Shown: positions 34,842-42,563, numbered from the stretch's first letter. The stretch: DNA of 64,000 nt from Eubacterium sp. 1001713B170207_170306_E7 (GCF_015547515.1 NZ_JADMVE010000001.1:184312-248311); one strand, 5' to 3'. Numbers and translations: made by a program. Notes: generated from the letters alone by a model not told the origin.

Positions 34842-34957
34842 CGTTGCCTTAAGAAAGGCTTAAGATGCAACAAAACTCTGGAGAGTCTCTTTATAAGAGC
34901 GCCGAAGGTGTACCCCCTGTTTCAGGGATATCTCTCAGGCAAAAGGACAGAGCAGTT
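34842..34957 (+). ncRNA. Glycine riboswitch, single aptamer
   Basis: The aptamer at 34874-34955 has the glycine hallmarks GGAGAG, GCGCCGAAGG and CTCAGGCAAAAGGACAGAG; helix P1 forms from CTCTG (34876-34880) and CAGAG (34948-34952). Only one full aptamer is present. A strong hairpin right at the 5' end (GTTGC-CTTAAG...CTTAAG-AT-GCAAC, 34843-34872) may act as the ghost aptamer described for single-aptamer forms. No terminator lies between aptamer and gene, so control may be at translation. It precedes an amino acid symporter, as usual. Confidence 0.9.
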
Positions 34958-35004
34958 ATTTTGCTTTTGTTCAACTCCAACGACATCAAGAAGGAGGAAC
35001 AAAA

Positions 35005-36447
35005 ATGTTTCAACAATTCACTGATTTTCTAGTATGGGTGGACGATAAGGTTTGGGGAATTCCGCTCATTGTCTTAATTCTGGCAGTCGGCATCTACCTG
35101 ACCTGCCGTCTGCATATTTTACAGATCCGCCATCTGCCGAAGGCACTTAAATTCATGGTTAAAAATGAAGAGGGCGGCACCGGCGAGGTTACCAGCTTTG
35201 GCGCCTTGTGTACGGCTTTGTCGGCCACCATCGGTACGGGCAACATCGTGGGCGTGGCAACAGCCCTTGTCGCCGGCGGCCCGGGCGCGCTGTTCTGGAT
35301 GTGGATCGCTGCATTCTTTGGTATGGCCACCAAATACGCCGAGGGCGTTTTGGCCATTAAGTACCGTGTCATTGAGCAGGACGGCCATGTGCTGGGCGGC
35401 CCCTTTTATTACATCGAGCGCGGTATGGGGGTGAAATGGCGCTGGCTGGGCAAGATTTTCGCTTTCTTTGGCGCGGGAGTCGGTCTTTTAGGTATTGGCA
35501 CCTTCACGCAGGTCAATGGAATTGCCTCTGCGGTCAACGGCTTTTTTGATCCCAATAACGCCTGGACGGTCAGCCTTTTTGGCTCGGACTACTCCTGGAC
35601 GGTGGTGATCAGCGGCTTGATTTTAACCCTTTGTGTGGGGCTGGTGGTGATCGGCGGGATCAAACGTATTGCACGGGTTTCTGAAATTATTGTCCCTTTT
35701 ATGGCGGTTGCCTATTTTCTGTGCTGTCTTTTGATTCTGATCATGAACTTTAAAGCCATTCCGGCCGCTCTGCTCGAAATCATTCAGAGCGCCTTTGGTA
35801 TCCGCGCGGTTACAGGCGGCGCCATCGGCGCGATCATCGTGGCCATGCAGAAGGGGATTGCGAGAGGCATATTCTCAAACGAAGCAGGCCTGGGCAGCGC
35901 CCCCATCGCGGCGGCAGCCGCCCAGACTAAGGAGCCTGCCCGTCAGGGTCTGGTTTCCATGACAGGGACCTTCATCGATACGATTATCATCTGTACCATG
36001 ACGGGGCTCAGTATTGTGATCACCGGGGCCTGGAATATCGGCCTTGAGGGTGTAGCGGTTACGACCCACGCCTTTCAGACCGGCCTGCCCTTTGCGCCGC
36101 AGGTCAGCTCCTTTCTGCTGATGGCCTGTCTGGTGTTCTTTGCCTTCACCACGATTCTGGGGTGGAACTATTATGGCGAACGCTGTCTGGAATATCTGTC
36201 CAATGGAAGAAGTGCGGCGGTGACCACCTATCGCTGGCTGTATATTCTGGCTGTTTTCATCGGTCCGTTTATGACGGTTTCGGCGGTCTGGACCATCGCA
36301 GATATTTTTAACGCACTGATGGCGCTGCCGAATCTGATTGCCATCATTGCCCTCAGCGGCGTGGTGGTCGCGGAAACCAGAGCTTATTTTAACCGGGCGG
36401 AGGCGTTAAACCCTATGGGGCTCCGTCCAGACCCGGAAGAAATATAA
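35005..36447 (+). CDS. AGCS sodium:alanine/glycine symporter
   Basis: A 480-residue polytopic transporter of the AGCS family. Signature segments are TALSATIGTGNIVGVATAL, GPGALFWMWIAAFFGM and NEAGLGSAPIAAAAA; about eleven membrane helices. It imports alanine or glycine with sodium, and the glycine riboswitch upstream argues for glycine. AAGGAGG precedes the ATG. Its coding sequence is G/C-rich at third positions relative to its neighbours. Confidence 0.93.
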   Translation: MFQQFTDFLVWVDDKVWGIPLIVLILAVGIYLTCRLHILQIRHLPKALKFMVKNEEGGTGEVTSFGALCTALSATIGTGNIVGVATALVAGGPGALFWMWIAAFFGMATKYAEGVLAIKYRVIEQDGHVLGGPFYYIERGMGVKWRWLGKIFAFFGAGVGLLGIGTFTQVNGIASAVNGFFDPNNAWTVSLFGSDYSWTVVISGLILTLCVGLVVIGGIKRIARVSEIIVPFMAVAYFLCCLLILIMNFKAIPAALLEIIQSAFGIRAVTGGAIGAIIVAMQKGIARGIFSNEAGLGSAPIAAAAAQTKEPARQGLVSMTGTFIDTIIICTMTGLSIVITGAWNIGLEGVAVTTHAFQTGLPFAPQVSSFLLMACLVFFAFTTILGWNYYGERCLEYLSNGRSAAVTTYRWLYILAVFIGPFMTVSAVWTIADIFNALMALPNLIAIIALSGVVVAETRAYFNRAEALNPMGLRPDPEEI

Positions 36448-36473
36448 AAAGGATCTTCATTCCCTCTTTTGAC

Positions 36474-36553
36474 ATTTCCCGCAGTCTGGCAAGAGACTGC
36501 GGGAAACCTGTATATAAAAAAATCCCGGAACCTTAAGCTCCGGGATTTTTTCT
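36474..36553. terminator. Two terminator hairpins between convergent genes
   Basis: First hairpin TTTCCCGCAGTCT-GGCAAG-AGACTGCGGGAAA (36474-36506), second AAAATCCCGGA...TCCGGGATTTTT (36518-36552). The second works on both strands and ends the symporter and the small leftward gene. Confidence 0.8.
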
Positions 36554-36555
36554 GT

Positions 36556-36768
36556 TTATTTTTTCACTTTTGCGCCAAATTGAACTTCGTCTGCGCGTTC
36601 CTGTTCTTCACCGGAAAGTGGCTTATCTTCCTTTTCGTTCACTTTAGCGCCGAAGAATACCTCGTCATCGCGTTCCTGTTCTTTGGTCTTTTCACCTGTT
36701 CTTGCCGGATCATCCTTTACATCTGCACCAAACATAATTTCATCGTTGCGTTCTTTTTCATTACTCAT
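36556..36768 (-). CDS. Small protein with three FGA repeats
   Basis: A 70-residue, strongly charged protein made of three repeats of R-x-D-E-[IV]-x-F-G-A-x-V (RNDEIMFGADV, RDDEVFFGAKV, RADEVQFGAKV) joined by acidic linkers of 10-13 residues. No membrane helix or cysteine. ATG 36768 follows AAGGAG by nine bases; an ATG three codons earlier overlaps the site. I know no family for it. The repeat spacing suggests a multivalent peptide ligand or scaffold. Confidence 0.7.
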   Translation of the reverse strand: MSNEKERNDEIMFGADVKDDPARTGEKTKEQERDDEVFFGAKVNEKEDKPLSGEEQERADEVQFGAKVKK

Positions 36769-36885
36769 GGTTAGCATCTCCTTTGCCTGTAGTGTTTTTT
36801 ATATGGTATATTCTATACCCATATTGAGCTACAATCAACACGATGTCCAAAATTTTATTTTATTGTATGAAATTTTACTGGTGTA

Positions 36886-36949
36886 GCGCGTCAAGGCTTA
36901 AGACTTTATTAAAAGTCCACTTGACGCGCCAGGGTAGACTCATTATAAT
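36886..36949 (+). promoter_or_regulatory. Promoter with nested palindromic operator
   Basis: A perfect 10-bp inverted repeat, GCGCGTCAAG (36886-36895) and CTTGACGCGC (36920-36929), encloses a second one, GACTTT-ATTA-AAAGTC (36902-36917). The right outer arm contains the -35 TTGACG (36921-36926), which pairs over 17 bp with TATAAT (36944-36949). A repressor bound here would cover the -35 of the DUF5714 operon. Confidence 0.75.
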
Positions 36950-36991
36950 AGAAATAACACTGGATTTAGTCTAATATTGAGGAGTGAGAAA

Positions 36992-37570
36992 ATGGAAATG
37001 TGTTTTGATGGTTATACCTATATTACGGAGGAATGTATTAATGCTTACAGAGAAGAAACACCGGTGGTACCGGTGGCGCAGGCTGTTCGGATCATGAAGC
37101 ATCCGGAATTTCCCATGCACTACCCTTACCACCATTATCTGGTACCGGCGGTTATGCTGACCGCGGTGTATCGGCTCCAGAATGAGCCCGAGCAGGCCCT
37201 GCGGGATTCTCTGGAAGAAGCCAGAAGCCGGGCGCTCAATGTGCTCAAGGGTTTTTGTGGCCTGTATGGTGATTGCGGCGCGGCTGTGGGGCTGGGGATT
37301 TTTATGAGTGTTTTGACCGGGACCACACCTCACTCGGTGGAAACCTGGGCCATGACCAACCGGATTACAGCCGGCAGCCTGATGAAGATTGCTGAAATCG
37401 ACGGCCCCCGCTGCTGCAAGCGCAACTGCTTTCTGGCGCTGCAGTACGCTGTGTCCTTTTTGAAGCAGACACTGGACATTACCCTTGAGGCGCCCCGGGA
37501 AATTGTGTGTACCTTCAGCGATATGAACGAGGACTGTAAAGGGAAGGCCTGTCCCTTTTTCCAGATGTGA
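36992..37570 (+). CDS. DUF5714 domain protein
   Basis: A 192-residue protein of the DUF5714 family from anaerobes. Features: HYPYHHYLVPAVMLTAVYR near residue 40, GFCGLYGDCGAAVGLG with two cysteines near 86-94, DGPRCCKRNC, and a C-terminal CKGKACPFF, so seven or more cysteines able to bind a metal cluster. ATG 36992 is preceded by GAGGAG. It heads an operon with the lipoyl-like and Sel1 genes. Function unknown. Confidence 0.8.
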   Translation: MEMCFDGYTYITEECINAYREETPVVPVAQAVRIMKHPEFPMHYPYHHYLVPAVMLTAVYRLQNEPEQALRDSLEEARSRALNVLKGFCGLYGDCGAAVGLGIFMSVLTGTTPHSVETWAMTNRITAGSLMKIAEIDGPRCCKRNCFLALQYAVSFLKQTLDITLEAPREIVCTFSDMNEDCKGKACPFFQM

Positions 37571-37579
37571 GGTGTGGTG

Positions 37580-37873
37580 ATGAAGCTTCCGATTTTAATC
37601 GATCACCGGGCAGCGCCGGTTATCAAGGATGAAAATGTCTGCGAATGTAAAAAAGAGCCGGTGCTTATGACCTATAAAAAGGCTGTGATCTATTGGCAGA
37701 AAACAGTCGGCGCGCTGGTGTCCCAGGGAGAGCTGGTGGCAGAGGGTGAGATTGAAAAGCAGAGCATTGCTGTGACCGCGCCAGCGGACGGCATTCTCTG
37801 TGAGATCTGTGTGGCGGAAGGACAAAAGGCGGGGGTGAACACACCTCTGGGCTATATTGAAAGTGAGGACTAA
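37580..37873 (+). CDS. Lipoyl/biotinyl-like domain protein
   Basis: A 97-residue protein whose last 60 residues have the swinging-arm fold pattern: VGALVSQGELVAEGEIEKQS, IAVTAPADGILCEICVAEGQ, then GVNTPLGYI. The lysine in EIEKQS aligns with the lipoylated lysine of ETDKA motifs, so it could carry a cofactor. The first 35 residues have a CECKKEP cysteine pair. ATG 37580 is chosen over two in-frame GTGs because GAGGTG is five bases before it. It may be the carrier for the DUF5714 protein, an inference. Confidence 0.65.
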   Translation: MKLPILIDHRAAPVIKDENVCECKKEPVLMTYKKAVIYWQKTVGALVSQGELVAEGEIEKQSIAVTAPADGILCEICVAEGQKAGVNTPLGYIESED

Positions 37874-38623
37874 ATGGAGCAGGAAACCCTGGAGCTGCTG
37901 ACAGGCCTGGCCGAAGCCGGCGATGCGGAGGCCATGGAACAGGCAGCGGATTATTATTTTTACAAAACCAATAAGCAGATGCTGAGCGAGGCGGACTTTG
38001 GCCGTATCTGGTCCTGGTACCACACGCTGGCAGAGCAGGGAAACGGACACGCCATGGCCGTGATCGGCGCCATGTATTACGAGGGTGTCAATATCGAACA
38101 GGATTATACCAAAGCGCGGCAATGGTATGAAAGAGCCGCGGAGGCCGGCGATGTCTGGGGCATTAACAACCTGGGGTATTGCTACTATTATGGCCGTGAG
38201 GTTGAGGTGGATTATGAAAAGGCCTGGACTTATTTCGGACGTGCCGCCGCCCTTGGCAATCACTGCGGCATGTACAAAATCGGCGATATGTACTACCACG
38301 GCAAATATGTGGAACAGCGTTTTGAAAAGGCAGTGTACTGGTACCGCAGGGCCATCGGACAGATTGATGAGGACTGTCCAGAGTATCCAAATATCGCGGC
38401 CCGGCTGGGGCACTGCGCCTTAAAGGGTGAAGGCATGGAAAAGGATGTGCTGCGTGCCCTGAAATGGCTGCAGGCAGCGGAATATGGCTGTTACCAGTTT
38501 CTGCTCAGGGGAGATGCTTTCGCTCATCTTTCTTTTCCAGGGGTCAGGGAGGACCTGGCCCAGGCCCGCGCCCTGCTCGATACCGCCATTGCCGGCACAC
38601 GCTCGGTGGTACAGTATTCCTGA
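37874..38623 (+). CDS. Sel1-like repeat protein
   Basis: A 249-residue protein made of Sel1-type helical repeats of about 36 residues, for example GAMYYEGVNIEQDYTKARQW, GYCYYYGREVEVDYEKAWTY and GDMYYHGKYVEQRFEKAVYW. Such repeats bind proteins. It follows the lipoyl-like gene without a gap (stop TAA overlaps ATGG) and is the last of the DUF5714 operon, where it may hold the complex together. Confidence 0.85.
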   Translation: MEQETLELLTGLAEAGDAEAMEQAADYYFYKTNKQMLSEADFGRIWSWYHTLAEQGNGHAMAVIGAMYYEGVNIEQDYTKARQWYERAAEAGDVWGINNLGYCYYYGREVEVDYEKAWTYFGRAAALGNHCGMYKIGDMYYHGKYVEQRFEKAVYWYRRAIGQIDEDCPEYPNIAARLGHCALKGEGMEKDVLRALKWLQAAEYGCYQFLLRGDAFAHLSFPGVREDLAQARALLDTAIAGTRSVVQYS

Positions 38624-38630
38624 CGTTAAT

Positions 38631-38670
38631 GGCTGCTACCGGAGGTCCTTCTGAGCAGCAGCTTTTTATT
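38631..38670 (+). terminator. Terminator of DUF5714 operon
   Basis: GCTGCT...AGCAGC stem followed by CTTTTTATT. Confidence 0.6.
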
Positions 38671-38706
38671 CAAAAAAGCTTAAAAGAAAAAGTTTTGCTT
38701 TGGGGA

Positions 38707-38735
38707 TTGACAGAAAGCGTAAAAGAGTATATAAT
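38707..38735 (+). promoter_or_regulatory. Perfect consensus promoter of cspA
   Basis: TTGACA (38707-38712), 17 bp, TATAAT (38730-38735); all twelve positions match. The 5' leader is about 140 nt. Confidence 0.85.
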
Positions 38736-38741
38736 AAGTCT

Positions 38742-38881
38742 CGTATTCAAGGAAGTATCAATTGATTTCACATATTTTTGCAAGTCATTTTGGTTTTACT
38801 TTTCGAAATGATTTACAAAAATATGTGTTTTTTTATTTATATGTTCCTGGAATGAAGTTTTAATTTAGGAGGTACCGTAAA
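38742..38881 (+). promoter_or_regulatory. Structured cspA leader (thermosensor/attenuator)
   Basis: The leader contains a 12-bp perfect stem, CACATATTTTTG (38769-38780) with CAAAAATATGTG (38816-38827), extended by TCATTT/AAATGA, and followed at once by seven Ts. It looks like an A/U-rich terminator inside the leader, or a cold-responsive RNA switch; long structured leaders are known for cspA mRNAs. Confidence 0.6.
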
Positions 38882-39082
38882 ATGAATAAAGGTACAGTAA
38901 AATGGTTTAACAGTGAAAAAGGTTTTGGATTTATCTCTAGAGAAGATGGCGACGATGTATTCGTACATTTCTCTGCGATCGTTGGCGATGGCTTCAAAAC
39001 TTTAAATGAAGGTCAGGAAGTTACCTTTGATACAGAAGAAGGTCCAAGAGGCTTACAGGCTAAAAACGTTAGTGTTGCTTAA
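38882..39082 (+). CDS. Cold shock protein CspA family
   Basis: A 66-residue single cold-shock domain that binds single-stranded RNA and DNA. RNP1 (KGFGFI) and RNP2 (VFVHF) are intact, and [14 protein letters not shown] is the usual opening. AGGAGG precedes the ATG. The codon choice is that of a highly expressed gene. Promoter, structured leader and terminator form a complete unit. Confidence 0.95.
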   Translation: MNKGTVKWFNSEKGFGFISREDGDDVFVHFSAIVGDGFKTLNEGQEVTFDTEEGPRGLQAKNVSVA

Positions 39083-39095
39083 TTTTAATTAAGCC

Positions 39096-39136
39096 GAAAA
39101 CAGCCGGGCGGCGTTTGCCGCTCCGGCTGTTTTTAT
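39096..39136 (+). terminator. Terminator of cspA
   Basis: AACAGCCGG...CCGGCTGTT stem with T run. Confidence 0.85.
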
Positions 39137-39197
39137 TATAAAGAAAACCACTTGCTATGCAAGTGGTCCGGAAAAGCTTAAAGCGAGGGTTCAAAAA

Positions 39198-39261
39198 ACC
39201 TCCTATCAAGTGGAAAATAAGGTAAGGTTTGGCAGCCATACTTAAAATCCAGATAGGAGGT
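39198..39261 (+). promoter_or_regulatory. Stem hiding the tnpA ribosome site
   Basis: ACCTCCTATC (39198-39207) pairs perfectly with GATAGGAGGT (39252-39261), which contains the tnpA Shine-Dalgarno sequence. IS200 elements are known to repress transposase translation by such sequestration. Confidence 0.75.
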
Positions 39262-39269
39262 AAGTCTTT

Positions 39270-39727
39270 ATGAAAGACAAAAACAGTTTATCACATACGG
39301 TATATCAATGCAAATATCACATTATCATCATTCCGAAATATAGGCGAATGGTAATCTATAACAAGTTAAGAAGAGATATTGGACAAATATTGAGAACATT
39401 GGTTGAAAGGAAGCCAGGGATTGAAATCATTGATGTCCGGATCATATTCATATGTTAGTGGAGATTCCACCGAAATACAGCATATCGAGCTTTATGGGAT
39501 ATTTAAAAAGCAAATCGACCTTAATGATTTTTGATCGACATGCGCATTTGAAATACAAATATGGAAACCGCAAATTTTGGGCGAGAGGATATTATGTAGA
39601 TACAGTGGGAAAAAATGAGAAGAGAATCAAAGAGTACATACAGCAGCAATTATCGGAAGATAAATTGAGTGATCAAATAAGTATGAAAGAATATATAGAC
39701 CCGTTTACGGGTGAATCGGTGAAATAG
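39270..39727 (+). pseudogene. tnpA: IS200 transposase TnpA, frameshifted
   Basis: The first frame (39270-39458) gives a normal TnpA start (SHTVYQCKYHIIIIPKYRRM...) and the second (from about 39440) resumes at PDHIHMLVEIPPKYSISSFM, carrying the HUH-type histidines and the later GYYVDTVGKNEKRIKEYI with the catalytic tyrosine. Between GIEIID and PDHIHM about ten bases are missing compared with intact relatives, which shifts the frame. Single-strand transposition by this copy is therefore unlikely unless helped in trans. Confidence 0.8.
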
Positions 39728-39940
39728 GCAAATAGAAAAAAGCCCCTTTGAGGGGCCGCCTGTAAAAGCGCTATGGCTGTCAAATCTTCAGAGCCCGGAA
39801 GGGCACCATAGCAAAATGCCCTTTCAGGGCCGGTTCATACCACCGGATTTTCCGGTGGTTAATGATTTTTTGATACGGGTATACTTTTTAAGCCGGAAGG
39901 TTTATAATGGTTAATAATTTTAATAAAGGAGTGATACAGA

Positions 39941-40447
39941 ATGTCTGATTATAAAGAAATAACAACCGGGGATTTATCCCTCAACCCCTTTAAGCGTATC
40001 GCGAAGGACTGGATGCTGATTACTGCCGAAAAGGCCGGGAAAGCCAACACTATGACCGCCGGCTGGGGCGGCCTGGGAGTTATGTGGGGAAAGGATGTCG
40101 CTTTTATCGTCATCCGGGAAAGCCGCTTTACCAGGGAATTTGTGGACAGTTCAGAACATTTTTCCCTGACCTTCTTCGATGAAGGCTATAAAAAGGAGCT
40201 GGGCTATCTGGGCTCTGTCTCGGGCCGGGATGAGGATAAGATCGCCAGAAGCGGGTTGACACTGGTGCCGGATACGGCTCCTTACTTTAAAGAAGGGAAT
40301 CTCGCTCTGATCTGCAAAAAGCTCTACGCGCTGCCGATGGGTCCGGAAGGCTTTACCGCCGGGCCGGAGCTCGATGAAAAGTGGTACGCCGATAAGGACT
40401 ACCACACCCTGTATGTGGGTGAAATCGAGAAAGCCTTGATTAAATAA
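39941..40447 (+). CDS. Flavin reductase family protein
   Basis: A 168-residue FMN-binding split-barrel protein of the flavin reductase-like group. NTMTAGWGGLGVMWGKDVAF and IRESRFTREFVDSSEHFSLTFF are the family landmarks. It could reduce a small substrate or pass electrons; no partner is certain, though a ferredoxin gene follows 107 bp later on the same strand. AGGAG lies before the ATG. Confidence 0.83.
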   Translation: MSDYKEITTGDLSLNPFKRIAKDWMLITAEKAGKANTMTAGWGGLGVMWGKDVAFIVIRESRFTREFVDSSEHFSLTFFDEGYKKELGYLGSVSGRDEDKIARSGLTLVPDTAPYFKEGNLALICKKLYALPMGPEGFTAGPELDEKWYADKDYHTLYVGEIEKALIK

Positions 40448-40554
40448 GGCGTTTTCTCAAAAGACAGGAAATTTTCTGGAGCAGCAGTTTGACAAGGCCT
40501 TAAAAGGGTAATTATAAATTGTCAGTTGAATTGATTCAGAAAGGATTGAATGTC

Positions 40555-40743
40555 ATGAATGTAAGTATTGATGAAAGTGGCTGCATTGGCTGCGGATTAT
40601 GTACACAGGTCTGCCCTGAGGTTTTTGAAATGAATGATTCCGGCGTAGCCGAGGTCATTATGGAAGAAATTCCGGAAAATCTGGAAGACAGTGTTCAGGA
40701 AGCCGCGGACGGCTGTCCCGTTGAAGTGATCACAGTAGAATAA
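40555..40743 (+). CDS. [4Fe-4S] ferredoxin
   Basis: A 62-residue single-cluster ferredoxin. Ligands are in CIGCGLCTQVCP near residues 9-20 and the distant GCPVEVITVE cysteine. It carries low-potential electrons. ATG 40555 is chosen because AAAGGA lies nine bases upstream; a TTG start at 40519 is in frame but less likely. A perfect palindrome follows the stop by two bases. Confidence 0.88.
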   Translation: MNVSIDESGCIGCGLCTQVCPEVFEMNDSGVAEVIMEEIPENLEDSVQEAADGCPVEVITVE

Positions 40744-40745
40744 AC

Positions 40746-40780
40746 AGGAGACGACCGGTAAATTTTACCGGTCGTCTCCT
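40746..40780. repeat. ACGACCGGTAAA palindrome, copy 3
   Basis: A 15-bp perfect stem (AGGAGACGACCGGTA with TACCGGTCGTCTCCT) around a five-base AATTT loop, directly after the ferredoxin stop. It extends the core shared with copies 1 and 2 and may end transcription although it lacks a long T run. Confidence 0.8.
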
Positions 40781-40832
40781 GAGGGTTCGCAAGCCTCCGG
40801 CCCGGCATCCGCTGCCGGCGCCGGAGTTTTTT

Positions 40833-41492
40833 TCATAAGTTAAGCGCTTTGAAGTCCTCCAGCGTTGTCGGCTGCCCTGGCGGAATAACGCAGAAATTCT
40901 CTGCCCAGTGACCTGTCAGCAACTGCTCCAGAATGGTCAGGCTGCCCTCGCCCTCAATGAGCTCAAGCTCTGTAAGGGCCGAGAACGCGTCGAGCTCCTC
41001 CTGGACATCCGATATGTCGTAGGAGCCGGTCTGGATCATCATCATGTAGGTATAGTTTTTAAAGAGTACCTGCATGATTTTTTTTGACTGCTCCTTTCCG
41101 TAGCGTTTAAGTTGGTAGCTCAGGTCCTTTGTCACAGGACTTTCGCCGCGGAGCCAGCCCCTTGTCAGAAAATAGGTATCGCTTCGTATCTCATCCAGCT
41201 TTGGGTTGCCGCTCAGGAGCATATCAATACAGTCGCCAAAACGGGGAATCACCATGGCGGCGCCGGGACACGAAATGCCTACAAGGCCGTTTCCGCAGTT
41301 GCCGTAACCCAGCAGGACCTGGTCGAGGTCCGTGATGGTGTTGAGGACTTCCTGCAGGGCTTCCCGTAAGCGGTCCGGAGCGGCATGGAGTGAGTTTCCC
41401 ATCCAGTGAACAGGGATTTCCAGCTGATGTAAATCCATTACCTTTTGGATTTCATCCTTCAAGGTTTCGCATGCAATTAACAACTGCCCCAT
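40833..41492 (-). CDS. DUF1638 domain protein
   Basis: A 219-residue protein of the DUF1638 family, common in methylotrophic and acetogenic anaerobes, often near corrinoid methyltransferases. Landmarks: LLIACETLKDEI at the start, VLLGYGNCGNGLVGI near 70-85 with a cysteine, and IPRFGDCIDMLL. Cys and His residues suggest metal or corrinoid handling, unproven. ATG 41492 follows AGGAGG by ten bases; longer in-frame starts overlap the promoter. Confidence 0.8.
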   Translation of the reverse strand: MGQLLIACETLKDEIQKVMDLHQLEIPVHWMGNSLHAAPDRLREALQEVLNTITDLDQVLLGYGNCGNGLVGISCPGAAMVIPRFGDCIDMLLSGNPKLDEIRSDTYFLTRGWLRGESPVTKDLSYQLKRYGKEQSKKIMQVLFKNYTYMMMIQTGSYDISDVQEELDAFSALTELELIEGEGSLTILEQLLTGHWAENFCVIPPGQPTTLEDFKALNL

Positions 41493-41590
41493 TGGTGTAG
41501 TGCCTCCTATTCGCATGTAAACATTTAACAGTCCATATATTATAACACACATTTTGGCATTTGTGTGTCCTTTATGAACTAAAATGTATC

Positions 41591-41620
41591 TTGTTAAGGA
41601 GAACCGGGCAGTGCTATAAT
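41591..41620 (+). promoter_or_regulatory. Promoter of DUF6075-like gene
   Basis: TTGTTA (41591-41596), 18 bp, TATAAT (41615-41620). Confidence 0.55.
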
Positions 41621-41648
41621 GAAAAAAACACTTCTTCAGGAGGCAGAG

Positions 41649-42002
41649 ATGAATTTTAATGACGGTTATTTTTTAAACAATTTTCACAAAGCAAGATTTA
41701 AGGATATGGCAAGACGCAATGGCAGAGTATACCAGGCGCCAGGATACCTGGTCAGCGCTTATATTTTCAGTTCAACCCCTGAGCTGATGGCTAAGACAGA
41801 GCCCTGTATGAACGATTCAGCCATAGATTTTGCGAAGGTCTTAGACGGAGAGCTTGGCCGGGAGGAAAGCATTCTCGTCCAGTTTGCCGCTAACTTTTAT
41901 GATCCATCCCAATATGAAAGTCCGTCGGTTTCAGCCTTGATCAATGAGCTCTCCGGGGAAAGCTATACGGTGATGCTGAACATTTTTAAAATGTTCAACT
42001 AG
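41649..42002 (+). CDS. DUF6075-like small protein
   Basis: A 117-residue soluble protein. The C-terminal half has LGREESILVQFAANFYDPSQ, seen in small clostridial proteins I believe are called DUF6075; the name is uncertain and the function unknown. ATG 41649 is six bases after AGGAGG. A lipoprotein gene follows 60 bp later on the same strand and may share its transcript. Confidence 0.6.
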   Translation: MNFNDGYFLNNFHKARFKDMARRNGRVYQAPGYLVSAYIFSSTPELMAKTEPCMNDSAIDFAKVLDGELGREESILVQFAANFYDPSQYESPSVSALINELSGESYTVMLNIFKMFN

Positions 42003-42061
42003 TTTAAACTGGAAAGAAACAGGGTATATCAAAAACAGTATTAATGAAAAGGAGAAAAGCC

Positions 42062-42505
42062 ATGAAACGAAAATCCTTTGTTTTAGTGCTGCTTCTGATC
42101 ACCTTGTTATTTCTGGGAGCTGGCTGCAGCATGACACAGCCCTCAGGCGAAAGCGCGGAAGATCCCAACAGCAGAACCCAGGAAATGGATCAGGAAGCCG
42201 CTAACAACAGCACAATTGATGAATTTAAGCGTAAAACCTCGGAAATCTCAGAGAGAGTGGATGCGATTGTACCCATTGAAAATGACATGAATGAAAAAAC
42301 GCAGCAGTTCAACGAGATTGTGCAGGAAATCAACACTCTGGATCAAAAAATTGATGATTATGAAAACCAGATAGAGGCAGACTACCAGAACCAGAAGCTT
42401 TCTGAAAGAGATTATAAGGTCGCCAAAATGGATGTTGAAAAAGCCGATGATGATCTTGAAGCAGTAAAGGAAAAGCTGGAAACCAAGTTTGCAATGGACG
42501 ATTGA
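42062..42505 (+). CDS. Coiled-coil lipoprotein
   Basis: A 147-residue exported lipoprotein. A basic start (KRKSF), a hydrophobic stretch and the lipobox LGAGC at about residues 20-24 give signal peptidase II processing; the mature part is acidic with a long predicted coiled coil (NEKTQQFNEIVQEINTLDQK, then ADDDLEAVKEKL). It would sit on the outer face of the membrane. AAGGAG precedes ATG 42062. Function unknown. Confidence 0.8.
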   Translation: MKRKSFVLVLLLITLLFLGAGCSMTQPSGESAEDPNSRTQEMDQEAANNSTIDEFKRKTSEISERVDAIVPIENDMNEKTQQFNEIVQEINTLDQKIDDYENQIEADYQNQKLSERDYKVAKMDVEKADDDLEAVKEKLETKFAMDD

Positions 42506-42521
42506 TTTAAACACATTAAGC

Positions 42522-42563
42522 CAGAGAAAGATGCGTAAAGCTAAATTCTCTGGTATTTTTATT
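42522..42563 (+). terminator. Terminator after lipoprotein
   Basis: CCAGAGAA...TTCTCTGG stem with T-rich tail. Confidence 0.75.

Larger units (their letters stand above)
39147..39859 (+). mobile_element. IS200-type insertion sequence, decayed
   Basis: The element is bounded by subterminal hairpins ACCACTTGC-TAT-GCAAGTGGT (39147-39167) and ACCACCGGA-TTT-TCCGGTGGT (39839-39859), the sort of ends that IS200/IS605 TnpA recognises, and holds one broken tnpA. There is no TnpB. Exact tips and target site cannot be fixed without an empty site. Confidence 0.75.
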
